NCBI GenBank assembly: GCA_947497145.1 | Contig: CANMFQ010000002.1 | Span: 186,001 to 250,000 of the forward strand | Source of the DNA: an uncultured Flavobacteriaceae bacterium | Lineage (GTDB): Bacteria; Bacteroidota; Bacteroidia; Flavobacteriales; Flavobacteriaceae | Reading direction: 5' to 3' | Length of the DNA: 64,000 nt | Part shown: in pieces, positions 43,832-52,952 of the stretch | Layout: the number at the start of each line of letters is the position of its first letter | How positions within the stretch are numbered: the first letter of the stretch is position 1 | Notes under the pieces: model-generated | What the model was told of the DNA's origin: nothing | The model's database searches: none | Seen by the model: the letters and a program-made list of their open reading frames with translations, nothing else | Made by a program: the position numbers and the translations under genes

Positions 43832-44530
43832 ATGATTAGATATTTTTTATTGATTCTACTTTTTGCGTGTACTACGCTAAGTGCGCAAACTTATGAAATT
43901 GGAATTTTTGCCGGTGGAGCCAATAATATTGGAGATGTTGGAAGAACCACTTTTATTATGCCTTCAGACTATGCTGTAGGTGGCTTATTTAAATGGAATA
44001 AAAGCAAGCGCTATGCTTGGCGTGCTAGTGTTATCTATGGTAATTTTGTTGCAGATGATGCTAAATCTAGTATTGCGTCAAGACAAGAAAGAGGGTATAA
44101 GTTGCATAATTCTGTTTTAGAAGCCTCTGCCGGATTGGAGTTTAATTTTGCTGAGTACAATTTGCATAAATTGGGCCCTGCTTTTACACCTTATTTGTAT
44201 ACAGGTTTAACCTATTTTAGGTACGATTACAATTATTTTGTGGCTGGCGAATTAGAGGAAGATTTTGATCAACGCGATGGTTCAATTGCTATTCCTATGA
44301 CGATAGGTTTTAAATATCGTATTAGTCAGTTTTTTATTCTTGGAGCTGAAATTGGAGCTAGATATACGTTTACTGATAATTTAGATGGTAGTAATCCTGA
44401 AAAATCTAATATCTCCACTCAAATTAATCCTAGATTTGGTAATATTTTTGACGACGACTGGTACGTTTTCTCAGGAATAACCCTCACATATACCTTTGGA
44501 AGAAAACTCTGCACTGATTGTTTTGAGTGA
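43832..44530 (+). CDS. DUF6089 outer-membrane beta-barrel protein
   Basis: A 232-residue protein with signal peptide (cleavage near SAQ, about residue 19) and a small barrel with alternating strands (YEIGIFAGGANNIGDVG, AVGGLFKWNKSKRYAWR, FTPYLYTGLTYFRYDYNY, FFILGAEIGARYTF). It lies in the usual family position between nadK and uppS. Function unknown; a link to envelope assembly is suggested by its neighbours. Confidence 0.8.
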   Translation: MIRYFLLILLFACTTLSAQTYEIGIFAGGANNIGDVGRTTFIMPSDYAVGGLFKWNKSKRYAWRASVIYGNFVADDAKSSIASRQERGYKLHNSVLEASAGLEFNFAEYNLHKLGPAFTPYLYTGLTYFRYDYNYFVAGELEEDFDQRDGSIAIPMTIGFKYRISQFFILGAEIGARYTFTDNLDGSNPEKSNISTQINPRFGNIFDDDWYVFSGITLTYTFGRKLCTDCFE

Positions 44531-44846
44531 TAAAAGGTGTTTTTCTCTTTTGTTGCAAGAGAGTGCTAATGCGGTTTACTTCAATAATGGAGGTTTTTTT
44601 CTATTTTATGTGTTCCAAATGCTACTACTTTCTTAAACTTCCTATAAAATAAAATACTTTACAGCCTTCTTTACTCCTACATCTGTCTAGCAAACACAAT
44701 TGTATTGATATAATACAAGTCAGAAATCTATCCTTATATTTGCACAGCTTTAAATTTAGATTTTTGAAACTGTCAATGGCAGCGGCGAAAATATTAGTAA
44801 AGGTTAATTCATTTTTAGAGCTATTAAATTGTAATTCAAACTATAC
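44531..44846. other. Non-coding gap before uppS
   Basis: Contains a -7 box, TATATTTG at 44735-44742, without a -33 TTG at the right distance, and otherwise no feature that I can support. Confidence 0.35.
44735..44742 (+). promoter_or_regulatory. -7 box upstream of uppS
   Basis: TATATTTG fits TAnnTTTG; the transcript would start about 100 bases ahead of the uppS ATG. Confidence 0.4.
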
Positions 44847-45587
44847 ATGAGTACTATTGATGATATTGCCAGTGAAAACCTTCCGCGTCATATTGCTATT
44901 ATAATGGATGGTAATGGGCGTTGGGCTAAGCAGCAGGGTAAAATGCGAGTTTTTGGGCATGAAAACGGGGTTAAGACGGTTAGGCGAACTGTAGAAGATT
45001 GTGTTAAATTGAAATTAGAATACCTTACCTTATATACATTCTCTACTGAAAATTGGAAAAGACCTAAAATAGAAATCGATACATTGATGCGTTTATTGGT
45101 GTCTTCGCTTAAAAAAGAACTTAAAACTTTCTTAAAAAATAACGTTCGTCTCAATACTATTGGTGATATAGCTTCTTTGCCTTCAAAGGCGCATAAAGAG
45201 CTTCTCGAAGTTATGGAAAAAACTAAGGAAAATACAGGTATGACTTTGACTTTGGCACTTAGTTATGGTGCAAGAGAAGAGCTTAAAAATGCCATACAGC
45301 AGATAAGCGTCAAAGTTAAAAATAATATAATTTCTCCTGAAAATATTGACGAAACCATTATTAATACTCATCTTTACACGCACGATTTGCCAGATGTAGA
45401 TTTGCTTATTCGTACTAGTGGCGAACATAGAATTAGCAATTTTTTACTTTGGCAAATAGCATACGCAGAATTATATTTTATTGATGTATTTTGGCCAGAT
45501 TTTAGCGAAGAGCATTTAGTAAAAGCCATCAAAAATTACCAGAACAGAGAACGAAGATTTGGAAAAACTAGCGAACAACTTAACTAG
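44847..45587 (+). CDS. uppS: Undecaprenyl diphosphate synthase (cis-isoprenyl transferase)
   Basis: Builds the C55 lipid carrier for peptidoglycan and surface glycans. The 246-residue protein has the catalytic HIAIIMDGNGRWAKQQGK region (diphosphate site), HENGVKTVRRTVEDC, the substrate tunnel segment YLTLYTFSTENWKRP, and the C-terminal DLLIRTSGEHRISNFLLWQIAYAELYF, given here as partial matches. The stop is four bases before the bamA ATG, so the genes are coupled. Confidence 0.95.
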   Translation: MSTIDDIASENLPRHIAIIMDGNGRWAKQQGKMRVFGHENGVKTVRRTVEDCVKLKLEYLTLYTFSTENWKRPKIEIDTLMRLLVSSLKKELKTFLKNNVRLNTIGDIASLPSKAHKELLEVMEKTKENTGMTLTLALSYGAREELKNAIQQISVKVKNNIISPENIDETIINTHLYTHDLPDVDLLIRTSGEHRISNFLLWQIAYAELYFIDVFWPDFSEEHLVKAIKNYQNRERRFGKTSEQLN

Positions 45588-45591
45588 CGGT

Positions 45592-48204
45592 ATGAAAAGA
45601 TTCATATCACTTCAATTTTTATTATCCCTCCCATTATTTTTTATTACTGCAATTTCGGTGGCACAAGGTGTCTCCTATGATGAAGGGAAAAAATATATAC
45701 TTGGTGGTTTAGAAGTAACGGGACTTAAAAGTTATAATGAACAAACGGTAAAAACCTATACAGGTTTGAGAGAGGGGCAACCCATAACCATACCGGGTGA
45801 TCAAATTAGTGCTGTAATAAACAAATTATGGGGCTTAGAGCTGTTTACAAACCTTGAGTTTTATATCACCAACATAGAAGGTGATAATATATTCTTAGAA
45901 CTTGCAGTAGAAGAGCGGCCTACCTTATCTGAGGTGGTGGTTACTGGTATCAAAAAAAGAAAAGAAGATGAAATTCTTAAGGATACTGATTTAAAAAAAG
46001 GGAAAAAAATAACCGAAAGTCTTATCGCAAATACCCGAAATTATCTTCAAAATAAATACAAAAAGAAGGGTTTTTTAAATACAAAAGTAAATATCAATAC
46101 CTATAAAGATACGTCACAAACAAATGCTGAACGTATGGTTATTAATATTCGAAAAGGTAATAAGGTTAAAATAAATGATGTTCTTTTTGAAGGAAATGAA
46201 CAATTGCCTGCAAAAAAACTACGTAAGGCACTTAAAAAAACAAAGAAAAAGCGATTTGGACGTTTTTGGAAAGCATCAAAATATATAGAAGAAGATTATA
46301 AAAATGACCTAGGTCTTTTAATTGATAAATATGCTGAAAATGGTTATCGTGATGCAAGAGTGTTGTCAGATACCATAATGAAGGTTGATGAAAATACTAT
46401 TGATCTTAAGATAAAGGTTGAAGAGGGCAACAAGTACTACTTTGGAGATATTGATTTTGTTGGTAATACCGTATATACTGATAGACAATTACATCGTTTG
46501 TTGGGTATAAAAAAAGGGGATACTTATAATGGTGTTTTGCTTAGAGAGCGTATAGCTGATGACTCTAAACCAGATGCATTAGATATTACCAATGCCTACC
46601 AAAATAACGGCTATCTTTTTTCAAGTATAAATCCAGTTGAAATTTCTGCTGAAAATGATACGATCAACTTTGAAATAAGAATTATTGAAGGTAAAGAAAC
46701 CTTTTTAGATCATGTTGTTGTAACAGGTAATGATAAGACTAATGACCATGTAATTTTTAGAGAGTTACGTACACGTCCTGGTCAAAAATATAATAAATCT
46801 GATATCATTAGAAGTATTCGTGAGTTGGGTCAATTAGGCTTTTTTGATGCAGAACAAATTAAACCCGATATTCAAAACCCTAACCCTAATGAAGGTACGG
46901 TAGATTTAGCCTATAGTTTAGTGGAGTCAGGTTCTAGTCAAATAGAATTACAAGGTGGCTACGGTGGCGGTGGTTTTATTGGTACATTAGGCCTTTCTTT
47001 TAATAACTTCTCTATTGGTAATTTATTTAATAAAGAGGCATACAGGCCTGTACCTTCTGGTGATGGCCAAACGTTTGCCGTGCGCTTGCAGGCAAGTAGA
47101 ACCTTTAGGGTATATAGCTTAAATTTTTCTGAGCCTTGGTTGGGTGGCAAAAAGCCCGTACGTTTTAATTTGTCGGTTTCAAGAACACAACAATTTGGAG
47201 TTACAAGAGATGATAGGGGGAGATTTCAACCGAATAAAGATCAACAATTCTCCATTACTGGGGTAACTGCTGGTTTGGCAAAAAGGGTGCGATGGCCTGA
47301 TGATTATTTTACTATTTCACATTCTTTGGGGTATCAGTTGTATAATTTTAAAAACTATAATATTGGCTTGTTCAATTTTGGTAATGGAAAATCTAACTCT
47401 ATAGCGTACACCTTAGGTATTTCAAGAAATGCTATTGATGGAGGGCGTATTTTCCCTAGAGGAGGTTCCAATTTTGAAATTACAGCTAAGTTTACTCCAC
47501 CATATTCGTTATTTAGTAACAAGGATTTTAAAGGTTATAAGGAAGAAAGTGAACGACTTAATTTGAAAAAAGCTGAAGAAGGTGGCCTTAGTGTTTCAGA
47601 TACAGAAATTTTAGAGGAGGCAGATCAAGAACGTTTTCGTTGGTTAGAGTATTACAAACTTAAATTTAAAGGCGATTGGTATACGACCTTGTTGGGTAGT
47701 GCAGATAAATCTTTAGTATTACGTACCAATGCAGAATTTGGTTTCTTGGGTAGTTACAATACAGATGTTGGTAATGTGCCTTTTGAGCGATTTTTTGTAG
47801 GTGGTGATGGACTAAGTAACTTTACATTAGATGGTAGAGATATTGTACAGCTTAGAGGGTATGATAATCAGTCATTGACACCCTTAGACCCTGTTTCTGG
47901 GCAGGCTGAAGGTGGTTTGATTTATAATAAATTTTCACTAGAGCTTAGGTATCCGCTTACTTTAAAGCCGTCTGCATCTATTTACGGACTAACTTTTTTA
48001 GAAGCTGGTAACGCTTTCAACAATTTTCAGGACTTTAATCCGTTTCAATTAAAACGATCGGCTGGAGTGGGGCTTCGTATTTTTATGCCGGCATTTGGTT
48101 TATTGGGTATTGACTTTGGGTATGGCTTTGATTCAGACCTTAGATCGGGCTCAGTAGGACCGCACGGATGGGAAACACACTTCATTATTGGCCAACAGTT
48201 TTAA
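45592..48204 (+). CDS. bamA: Outer-membrane protein assembly factor BamA
   Basis: The central component of the beta-barrel assembly machine. The 870-residue protein has a signal peptide (to about FFITAISVAQG), five POTRA domains (about 30-430, e.g. LGGLEVTGLKSYNEQTV and YYFGDIDFVGNTVYTDRQLHRLLGI), and a C-terminal 16-stranded barrel (from about 460). ATG 45592 is used because it begins the signal peptide; the longer frame starts at a TTG inside uppS. The terminal strand ends in FIIGQQF, with the usual C-terminal Phe. Confidence 0.94.
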   Translation: MKRFISLQFLLSLPLFFITAISVAQGVSYDEGKKYILGGLEVTGLKSYNEQTVKTYTGLREGQPITIPGDQISAVINKLWGLELFTNLEFYITNIEGDNIFLELAVEERPTLSEVVVTGIKKRKEDEILKDTDLKKGKKITESLIANTRNYLQNKYKKKGFLNTKVNINTYKDTSQTNAERMVINIRKGNKVKINDVLFEGNEQLPAKKLRKALKKTKKKRFGRFWKASKYIEEDYKNDLGLLIDKYAENGYRDARVLSDTIMKVDENTIDLKIKVEEGNKYYFGDIDFVGNTVYTDRQLHRLLGIKKGDTYNGVLLRERIADDSKPDALDITNAYQNNGYLFSSINPVEISAENDTINFEIRIIEGKETFLDHVVVTGNDKTNDHVIFRELRTRPGQKYNKSDIIRSIRELGQLGFFDAEQIKPDIQNPNPNEGTVDLAYSLVESGSSQIELQGGYGGGGFIGTLGLSFNNFSIGNLFNKEAYRPVPSGDGQTFAVRLQASRTFRVYSLNFSEPWLGGKKPVRFNLSVSRTQQFGVTRDDRGRFQPNKDQQFSITGVTAGLAKRVRWPDDYFTISHSLGYQLYNFKNYNIGLFNFGNGKSNSIAYTLGISRNAIDGGRIFPRGGSNFEITAKFTPPYSLFSNKDFKGYKEESERLNLKKAEEGGLSVSDTEILEEADQERFRWLEYYKLKFKGDWYTTLLGSADKSLVLRTNAEFGFLGSYNTDVGNVPFERFFVGGDGLSNFTLDGRDIVQLRGYDNQSLTPLDPVSGQAEGGLIYNKFSLELRYPLTLKPSASIYGLTFLEAGNAFNNFQDFNPFQLKRSAGVGLRIFMPAFGLLGIDFGYGFDSDLRSGSVGPHGWETHFIIGQQF

Positions 48205-48297
48205 TTTAAGGGCATCGTAACAAAATCTAAACCATTAGCTTTAAAAGTTTTAGTATTTTTGGCACGATATTTTCTATTGGATAAAACGAAATCAGAA

Positions 48298-49119
48298 ATG
48301 AAAGTAAAAGTAAAAGTTCTTGTCGTATTGAGTATCGCACTGTTTGCAGTAAATAGCTTCGCTCAGCGAGGTGTTCGAATTGCATATGTTGATATGGAGT
48401 ATATTTTGGAAAATGTAGAAGAGTACCGTGCAGCTACCGAACAGTTAGAAGCCAAGGTGCAAAAGTGGAAAGTTCAAATTGAGCAAAAATTGAAAACCGT
48501 TGATCAAATGAAAAAGGATCTAATGGCGGAGAAAGTTTTGTTGACAGATGAATTGATTGCAGAGCGGGAAGAAGAAATTCAAATTCTTGAAAAAGAGATA
48601 ATTGAATATCAGCAAGGGAGATTTGGTCCACAGGGTGATTTGGTGTTGCAGAAGCAGCAATTAATACAGCCTATCCAAGACCAAGTTTTTAATGAGGTGC
48701 AGAAAATAGGAGTGAATAAAAAGTATGATTTTATTTTCGATAAATCTGCAGATGTTGTAATGTTGTATTCTCAAAAAAGACACGACATTAGTGATATCAT
48801 ATTGCGAAGTATAGCACGAACAAGAAAGGTAAGTGCGCCCAAGAAAAAAGCTTCAAAGAAAATGAAGTTTGAAGACGATGATGATACACCAGTGGAAGCT
48901 GAAATGAGCGATGCGCTAAAGGAACGAAAAAATAAGGCAACCGAAGTTCAAAATGCTAGAGCAAAAAGTATTGAAGAACGAAAAGCAGCACAATTGAAAC
49001 TTCGTGAGGATCGTAAAAAAGCGTACATGGAAAGAAGAAAAAAATTGTTAGAAGAACGCGAAGCTAAAAAGAAGGCAAAGCAGAAGGAAGCTGAAACAAA
49101 TAACGAATCAAATAATTAA
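48298..49119 (+). CDS. Skp/OmpH-type periplasmic chaperone, copy 1 (with basic tail)
   Basis: A 273-residue protein with signal peptide (cleavage near SFAQ, about residue 23), the conserved OmpH start IAYVDMEYILENVEEY, a helical tentacle region, and KYDFIFDKSADVVML. The C-terminal 80 residues are a charged tail rich in Lys, Arg and Glu (AKSIEERKAAQLKLREDRKK), longer than in E. coli Skp. It should carry unfolded barrel proteins to BamA encoded just upstream. ATG 48298 starts the signal peptide; the longer frame adds 13 residues. Confidence 0.9.
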   Translation: MKVKVKVLVVLSIALFAVNSFAQRGVRIAYVDMEYILENVEEYRAATEQLEAKVQKWKVQIEQKLKTVDQMKKDLMAEKVLLTDELIAEREEEIQILEKEIIEYQQGRFGPQGDLVLQKQQLIQPIQDQVFNEVQKIGVNKKYDFIFDKSADVVMLYSQKRHDISDIILRSIARTRKVSAPKKKASKKMKFEDDDDTPVEAEMSDALKERKNKATEVQNARAKSIEERKAAQLKLREDRKKAYMERRKKLLEEREAKKKAKQKEAETNNESNN

Positions 49120-49166
49120 CAATAATAACTAACATTATTTAACACTCAAATTTTAAATTTAAACTC

Positions 49167-49676
49167 ATGAAACAAGTAAAGAAAATAGCTGTAGCTCTAG
49201 TTTTGTTCGTAGCAGCCTCAAGTTTTGTAAATGCACAGAGTAAAATAGCGCATATTGATGTACAGAAACTATTATCTGAAATGCCCGAAATGAAATCTGC
49301 CGAGTCAGAGTTAAAAAAGCTTTCAGAAACATATCAAGCAGATATACAGGCTTCAATGACAGAGTTGCGTAATAAGTTTCAGCAATACAATAGTGAAGCT
49401 GCGAGCAAGTCTAAGGAAGAAAATGATAAAAGAGCTACTGAATTACAAGCTTTTGAAAAAAACATAGGTGAGGCACAGCAGGCAGCACAACAAGAGATAC
49501 AAAAAAAGCAAGCAGAATTGTTCGCTCCTATCTCAGAAAAAGCAAAAGCTGCAATTGAAAAAGTTGCTGCCGCTCAAGGTTTTGATTATGTTGTAGATGC
49601 GCAACCAGGTGGAGGCTTAATCGTTGCTAAGGGTAAAGATTTGCTAGCCGAGGTGAAAAAGGAATTAGGATTCTAA
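49167..49676 (+). CDS. Skp/OmpH-type periplasmic chaperone, copy 2
   Basis: A 169-residue member of the same family, with signal peptide (NAQ, about residue 23), IAHIDVQKLLSEMPEMKSAE, the coiled helices to about residue 115, and GFDYVVDAQPGGGLIVAKG, without the charged tail of copy 1. It is the last gene of the uppS-bamA-ompH-ompH unit. Confidence 0.92.
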   Translation: MKQVKKIAVALVLFVAASSFVNAQSKIAHIDVQKLLSEMPEMKSAESELKKLSETYQADIQASMTELRNKFQQYNSEAASKSKEENDKRATELQAFEKNIGEAQQAAQQEIQKKQAELFAPISEKAKAAIEKVAAAQGFDYVVDAQPGGGLIVAKGKDLLAEVKKELGF

Positions 49677-49704
49677 GAATTTTTACATCAAATAATACTA
49701 TCAA

Positions 49705-49733
49705 AAACATCCGCCAATTGGTGGATGTTTTTT
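49705..49733. terminator. Terminator after the second ompH gene
   Basis: AACATCC (49706-49712) with GGATGTT (49723-49729) flanks an inner G.U pair and CC/GG around AATT; the + strand ends in a T-run. The end of the GT2 gene on the minus strand (49735) lies close by, so the hairpin may serve both directions. Confidence 0.8.
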
Positions 49734-49734
49734 G

Positions 49735-50586
49735 TTATAAAAACTTTTTCTTCATGTTTTTCCAGCGTAAACTTCTGATAAACTTACCTTCCTTTTCGTT
49801 TACTAAAAATGGTACTTGCTCTTTTTTAGCTGTATAGTAGCCTTGTAAGTTTGCAAAAAATACCTTCCAATTTTTATTTTTTAAAGCCATTTTTAAAGAG
49901 GCAATAAGTGTAATGCAAATGCCATAGCGCATGATATACATGGCTTTTCCTTGCATTAGCTTTGCTTTTTTGTTGTAGGCATGCCCTGTTGGGCGTAAGT
50001 GCTTTACTCTTAAGTTGTCATCTGTGTAAATTTTATAACCATGGTATTGTGCAAGAAGTTCATCTACCGTATCCCACCCTATGGCATTTTTTAATCCGCC
50101 GATAGCATCAAAACAAAGCCTTGTATAGGCTTTAAATGCTCCGCGAACATGATTTTTGTTCATGGGGTGATTGAGTTTCCAATCCCCATTAGCGTCTTGT
50201 TCGTATGCAAAACCTCCCGCAATACCTACATCGGGGTTTTTAGAAAAAATAGCTGCTATCTGCTCAAAATAATTTGCTGGTAATATAATGTCAGCATCTA
50301 GTTTTACAATAAAATCATAGTTACTATCTAAGCTACTTAAGCCTTTGTTGAAAGCGTTGATGACTTTGCTGCCTGGTAAGTGTTCAGTAGATGACTGTGT
50401 GCTTAATTTAGTGATTGCAGGGTTGCGGTCAGAAAAGGAATCTATAATCCTTTCTGTGCCATCTGTAGAGTTGTCATTGACAATAATAATTTTTGCAGGT
50501 GCTAAGGTTTGAGTAGATAAAGAATGTAGTGTTTGTTCTATAAATCCTGCTTCGTTATGAGCTGGTATGATGATATAGTATCTCAT
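49735..50586 (-). CDS. Family 2 glycosyltransferase
   Basis: A 283-residue GT-A enzyme with the nucleotide-sugar site YIIIPAHNEAGFIEQTLHSL, IVNDNSTDGT, and the D-x-D-like KLDADIILP, followed by a C-terminal acceptor part (DDNLRVKHLRPTG). Donor sugar and acceptor are not evident. It follows the FkbM gene by 9 bases, forming a probable two-gene surface-glycan unit. Confidence 0.88.
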   Translation of the reverse strand: MRYYIIIPAHNEAGFIEQTLHSLSTQTLAPAKIIIVNDNSTDGTERIIDSFSDRNPAITKLSTQSSTEHLPGSKVINAFNKGLSSLDSNYDFIVKLDADIILPANYFEQIAAIFSKNPDVGIAGGFAYEQDANGDWKLNHPMNKNHVRGAFKAYTRLCFDAIGGLKNAIGWDTVDELLAQYHGYKIYTDDNLRVKHLRPTGHAYNKKAKLMQGKAMYIMRYGICITLIASLKMALKNKNWKVFFANLQGYYTAKKEQVPFLVNEKEGKFIRSLRWKNMKKKFL

Positions 50587-50595
50587 ATTTGGCTA

Positions 50596-51504
50596 TTATT
50601 CGGCTAAAAATTCTTTTACCAAATGAGCTTTTGATTTAGGAACAAAAAAACAGTTGCGAACTCCATTGTCTGTCTTTCGTTGTATGGTATTGACCTTTTT
50701 TAGGCCATTCGCTACATGGTTGTACAGTTCGTAATTTAAATCTAAGAAGAAAGACTCCAGCTCTTTCTCAATGGTGTTAAAGAGCGTTTCGCAAATTACG
50801 ATGGGTTTGTGTTTTGCAATAGCTGCTTTGCCTGAGCATAAAATAGCATGTTCTGTACCTTCGGTATCTATTTTTATGAGGTCAACGTCATGCAGATCAT
50901 GTGAATCAATAAATTCATTTAAGGTCACGGCATTTACCGTGTTTTTAACAAAATTCCGTGATGTTTTTTTTGTACCTGCATTACCTTCTCCAGCGAGATT
51001 GTATTTTAAGTAACGGTATTTTACATTTGCTACTTCATAAAAGTCAATGGCTCCTGTTTCATTAGAAAGAGCTATGTCTACATGTGTAATGTTTTTTTTA
51101 AAGTTATTTATAATGATATTCTCTTTTAGGTAGTATTTTGGACCCGCGGCAGGTTCAAATGCATACGCTTTTATTTGCGGATTTGCTTTTACAGCCAATA
51201 AGGAATAGTAGCCAATATTTGAACCGATATCTAAAAATGTGTGGTGTTGTTTGGCTAGTTTTTCAAAAATTTCAGAATATTCAAATTTTTTATACCCATT
51301 CCAAAATAGTAGTTGTGTTAAATAGCTTGTTTGGTTGGTACGCATTCTTAATGCTCCAGAATCGGTATTTAAAGTAATTGCTCCTGAAGGGGGTATGCGA
51401 AGTTTTGTAGGTAGAATGGGTTGGAGCAACCGGTTGATATTTCTAAGAACAAAATTGATGTTTTTTTGATATATAATTTTATAAATAATTTGTGGTACAC
51501 TCAT
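50596..51504 (-). CDS. FkbM family methyltransferase
   Basis: A 302-residue SAM-dependent methyltransferase. The SAM-binding loop is FLDIGSNIGYYSLLAVKANP with AFEPAAGPKYYLKENI; the later DVDLIKIDTEGTEHAIL is the FkbM family signature. It may modify a sugar or lipid made by the neighbouring glycosyltransferase; the substrate is not known. Confidence 0.85.
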   Translation of the reverse strand: MSVPQIIYKIIYQKNINFVLRNINRLLQPILPTKLRIPPSGAITLNTDSGALRMRTNQTSYLTQLLFWNGYKKFEYSEIFEKLAKQHHTFLDIGSNIGYYSLLAVKANPQIKAYAFEPAAGPKYYLKENIIINNFKKNITHVDIALSNETGAIDFYEVANVKYRYLKYNLAGEGNAGTKKTSRNFVKNTVNAVTLNEFIDSHDLHDVDLIKIDTEGTEHAILCSGKAAIAKHKPIVICETLFNTIEKELESFFLDLNYELYNHVANGLKKVNTIQRKTDNGVRNCFFVPKSKAHLVKEFLAE

Positions 51505-51730
51505 CAGTCTTACAGTTTACAAGATGTAAATATCATTAATTCTTTCCTAGTATTTACAATTATGGGCTAATAGGTGCGTAAAGTTACGAAGTATTAGATA
51601 TGTATGAACTAATTTTAGAAGCAGATGTGTCGTTTAGACGCTTTGTCTATCACTAACCATAATTTATTTAAAATTTAAAGATGGCTATTAATTTAAAGTT
51701 GTGAGCATGTGTCGTCATGCAAGTGAAGTT

Positions 51731-52789
51731 TTAAACCTTGTACACTATGGCATTGACATTCATACCAGCACCAACACTTGCGAACATGATGACATCATCT
51801 TTTTTAATTTCTTGATTGTGAATTTTTCCGTGTCGAACCATATCTAATAGGGTGGGTATGGTAGCAACAGAGCTGTTTCCTAATTTTTCAATATTCATTG
51901 GCATGATGTTCTTTGGCATTTCCATGTTGTACAGCTCGTAGAATCGTTTAATAATGGCTTCATCCATTTTTTCATTAGCTTGATGAATGAATATTTTTTT
52001 TATGGCTGTGATGTCAATACCACTTTGCTCTAGGCAGTCATGCATCGCCTGTGGAACCTGGGTAACAGCAAATTCGTATATTTTTCTCCCCAGCATTTTA
52101 ATGTATTTTGTGCTTTGATCTGGGATATTTTTAAAAGATGTACCGTAAAACAAAAAATAGGCTTCTTCATTGGCGTAGGTGGCACTTGCGTGGGATAAAA
52201 TTTGCCCTTTATCAGTAGTGGCTTCAATTATTGAGGCTCCCGCACCGTCAGCAAATATCATAGAATCTCGGTCGTATGGGTCAACAATTCTTGATAAGGT
52301 TTCTGCACCAATAACCAAGCATTTTTTGGCAATACCACTTTTAATAAATGCATTGGCTTGAATAACACCTTCAATCCATCCAGGGCAGCCAAAAAGTACA
52401 TCGTAAGCCACACATTTTGGATTGTTAATGCCTAAATTGTGTTTTACACGGCTAGCTAAACTTGGTAACATGTCACCTTGGTTTTCGCCATGGCTAACAT
52501 CACCAAAATTGTGAGCCACTATAATGTAATCTATTTCTTCTTTGTTAATTTTTGCATTGGCAATAGCTTTTTTTGCAGCAAATGAAGCAATGTCAGAGGT
52601 GTTTAGATTATTGGCAGCGTAGCGTCTTTCACTAATGCCTGTTATTGCTTTAAATTTTTTAATTATTATAGCATTGTTATGTTCGAAAGGAGAACCATCA
52701 GCATTCAAGAATTCTTTTTCTTCAAAATGGTTATTCTCTATTACTAATTTTGGTAAATAGCTTCCTGTTCCTGTTATTCCAATATGCAT
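51731..52789 (-). CDS. 3-oxoacyl-ACP synthase III (KASIII)-like protein
   Basis: A 352-residue thiolase-fold condensing enzyme. The catalytic triad is complete: Cys135 (LFGCPGWIEG), His269 (IFIHQANEKM), Asn305 (KLGNSSVATIP). It could start fatty-acid synthesis like FabH or act on a special acyl chain; a second FabH is common in Flavobacteria, so the gene symbol is left open. Its gap to gcvP holds the gcvP terminator. Confidence 0.88.
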   Translation of the reverse strand: MHIGITGTGSYLPKLVIENNHFEEKEFLNADGSPFEHNNAIIIKKFKAITGISERRYAANNLNTSDIASFAAKKAIANAKINKEEIDYIIVAHNFGDVSHGENQGDMLPSLASRVKHNLGINNPKCVAYDVLFGCPGWIEGVIQANAFIKSGIAKKCLVIGAETLSRIVDPYDRDSMIFADGAGASIIEATTDKGQILSHASATYANEEAYFLFYGTSFKNIPDQSTKYIKMLGRKIYEFAVTQVPQAMHDCLEQSGIDITAIKKIFIHQANEKMDEAIIKRFYELYNMEMPKNIMPMNIEKLGNSSVATIPTLLDMVRHGKIHNQEIKKDDVIMFASVGAGMNVNAIVYKV

Positions 52790-52896
52790 TATGCGAGGTT
52801 TGTTAATGGTGTAAACATAGTTTTTTTTATGCTATGCGGGCTGATTTTGATTTTTGTATTACGATGGTCAATAGTACTATTCGATTGAGTAGGGAA

Positions 52897-52929
52897 TAAA
52901 AAAAGCCTTTCTGGATTTTCAGAAAGGCT
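52897..52929 (-). terminator. Terminator of gcvP
   Basis: AGCCTTTCTG (52904-52913) pairs perfectly with CAGAAAGGCT (52920-52929) around a 6-base loop; on the minus strand it ends in TTTTTTT. It lies 23 bases after the gcvP stop. Confidence 0.9.
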
Positions 52930-52952
52930 GTGAGTTGCTGTCTTTATTGTCT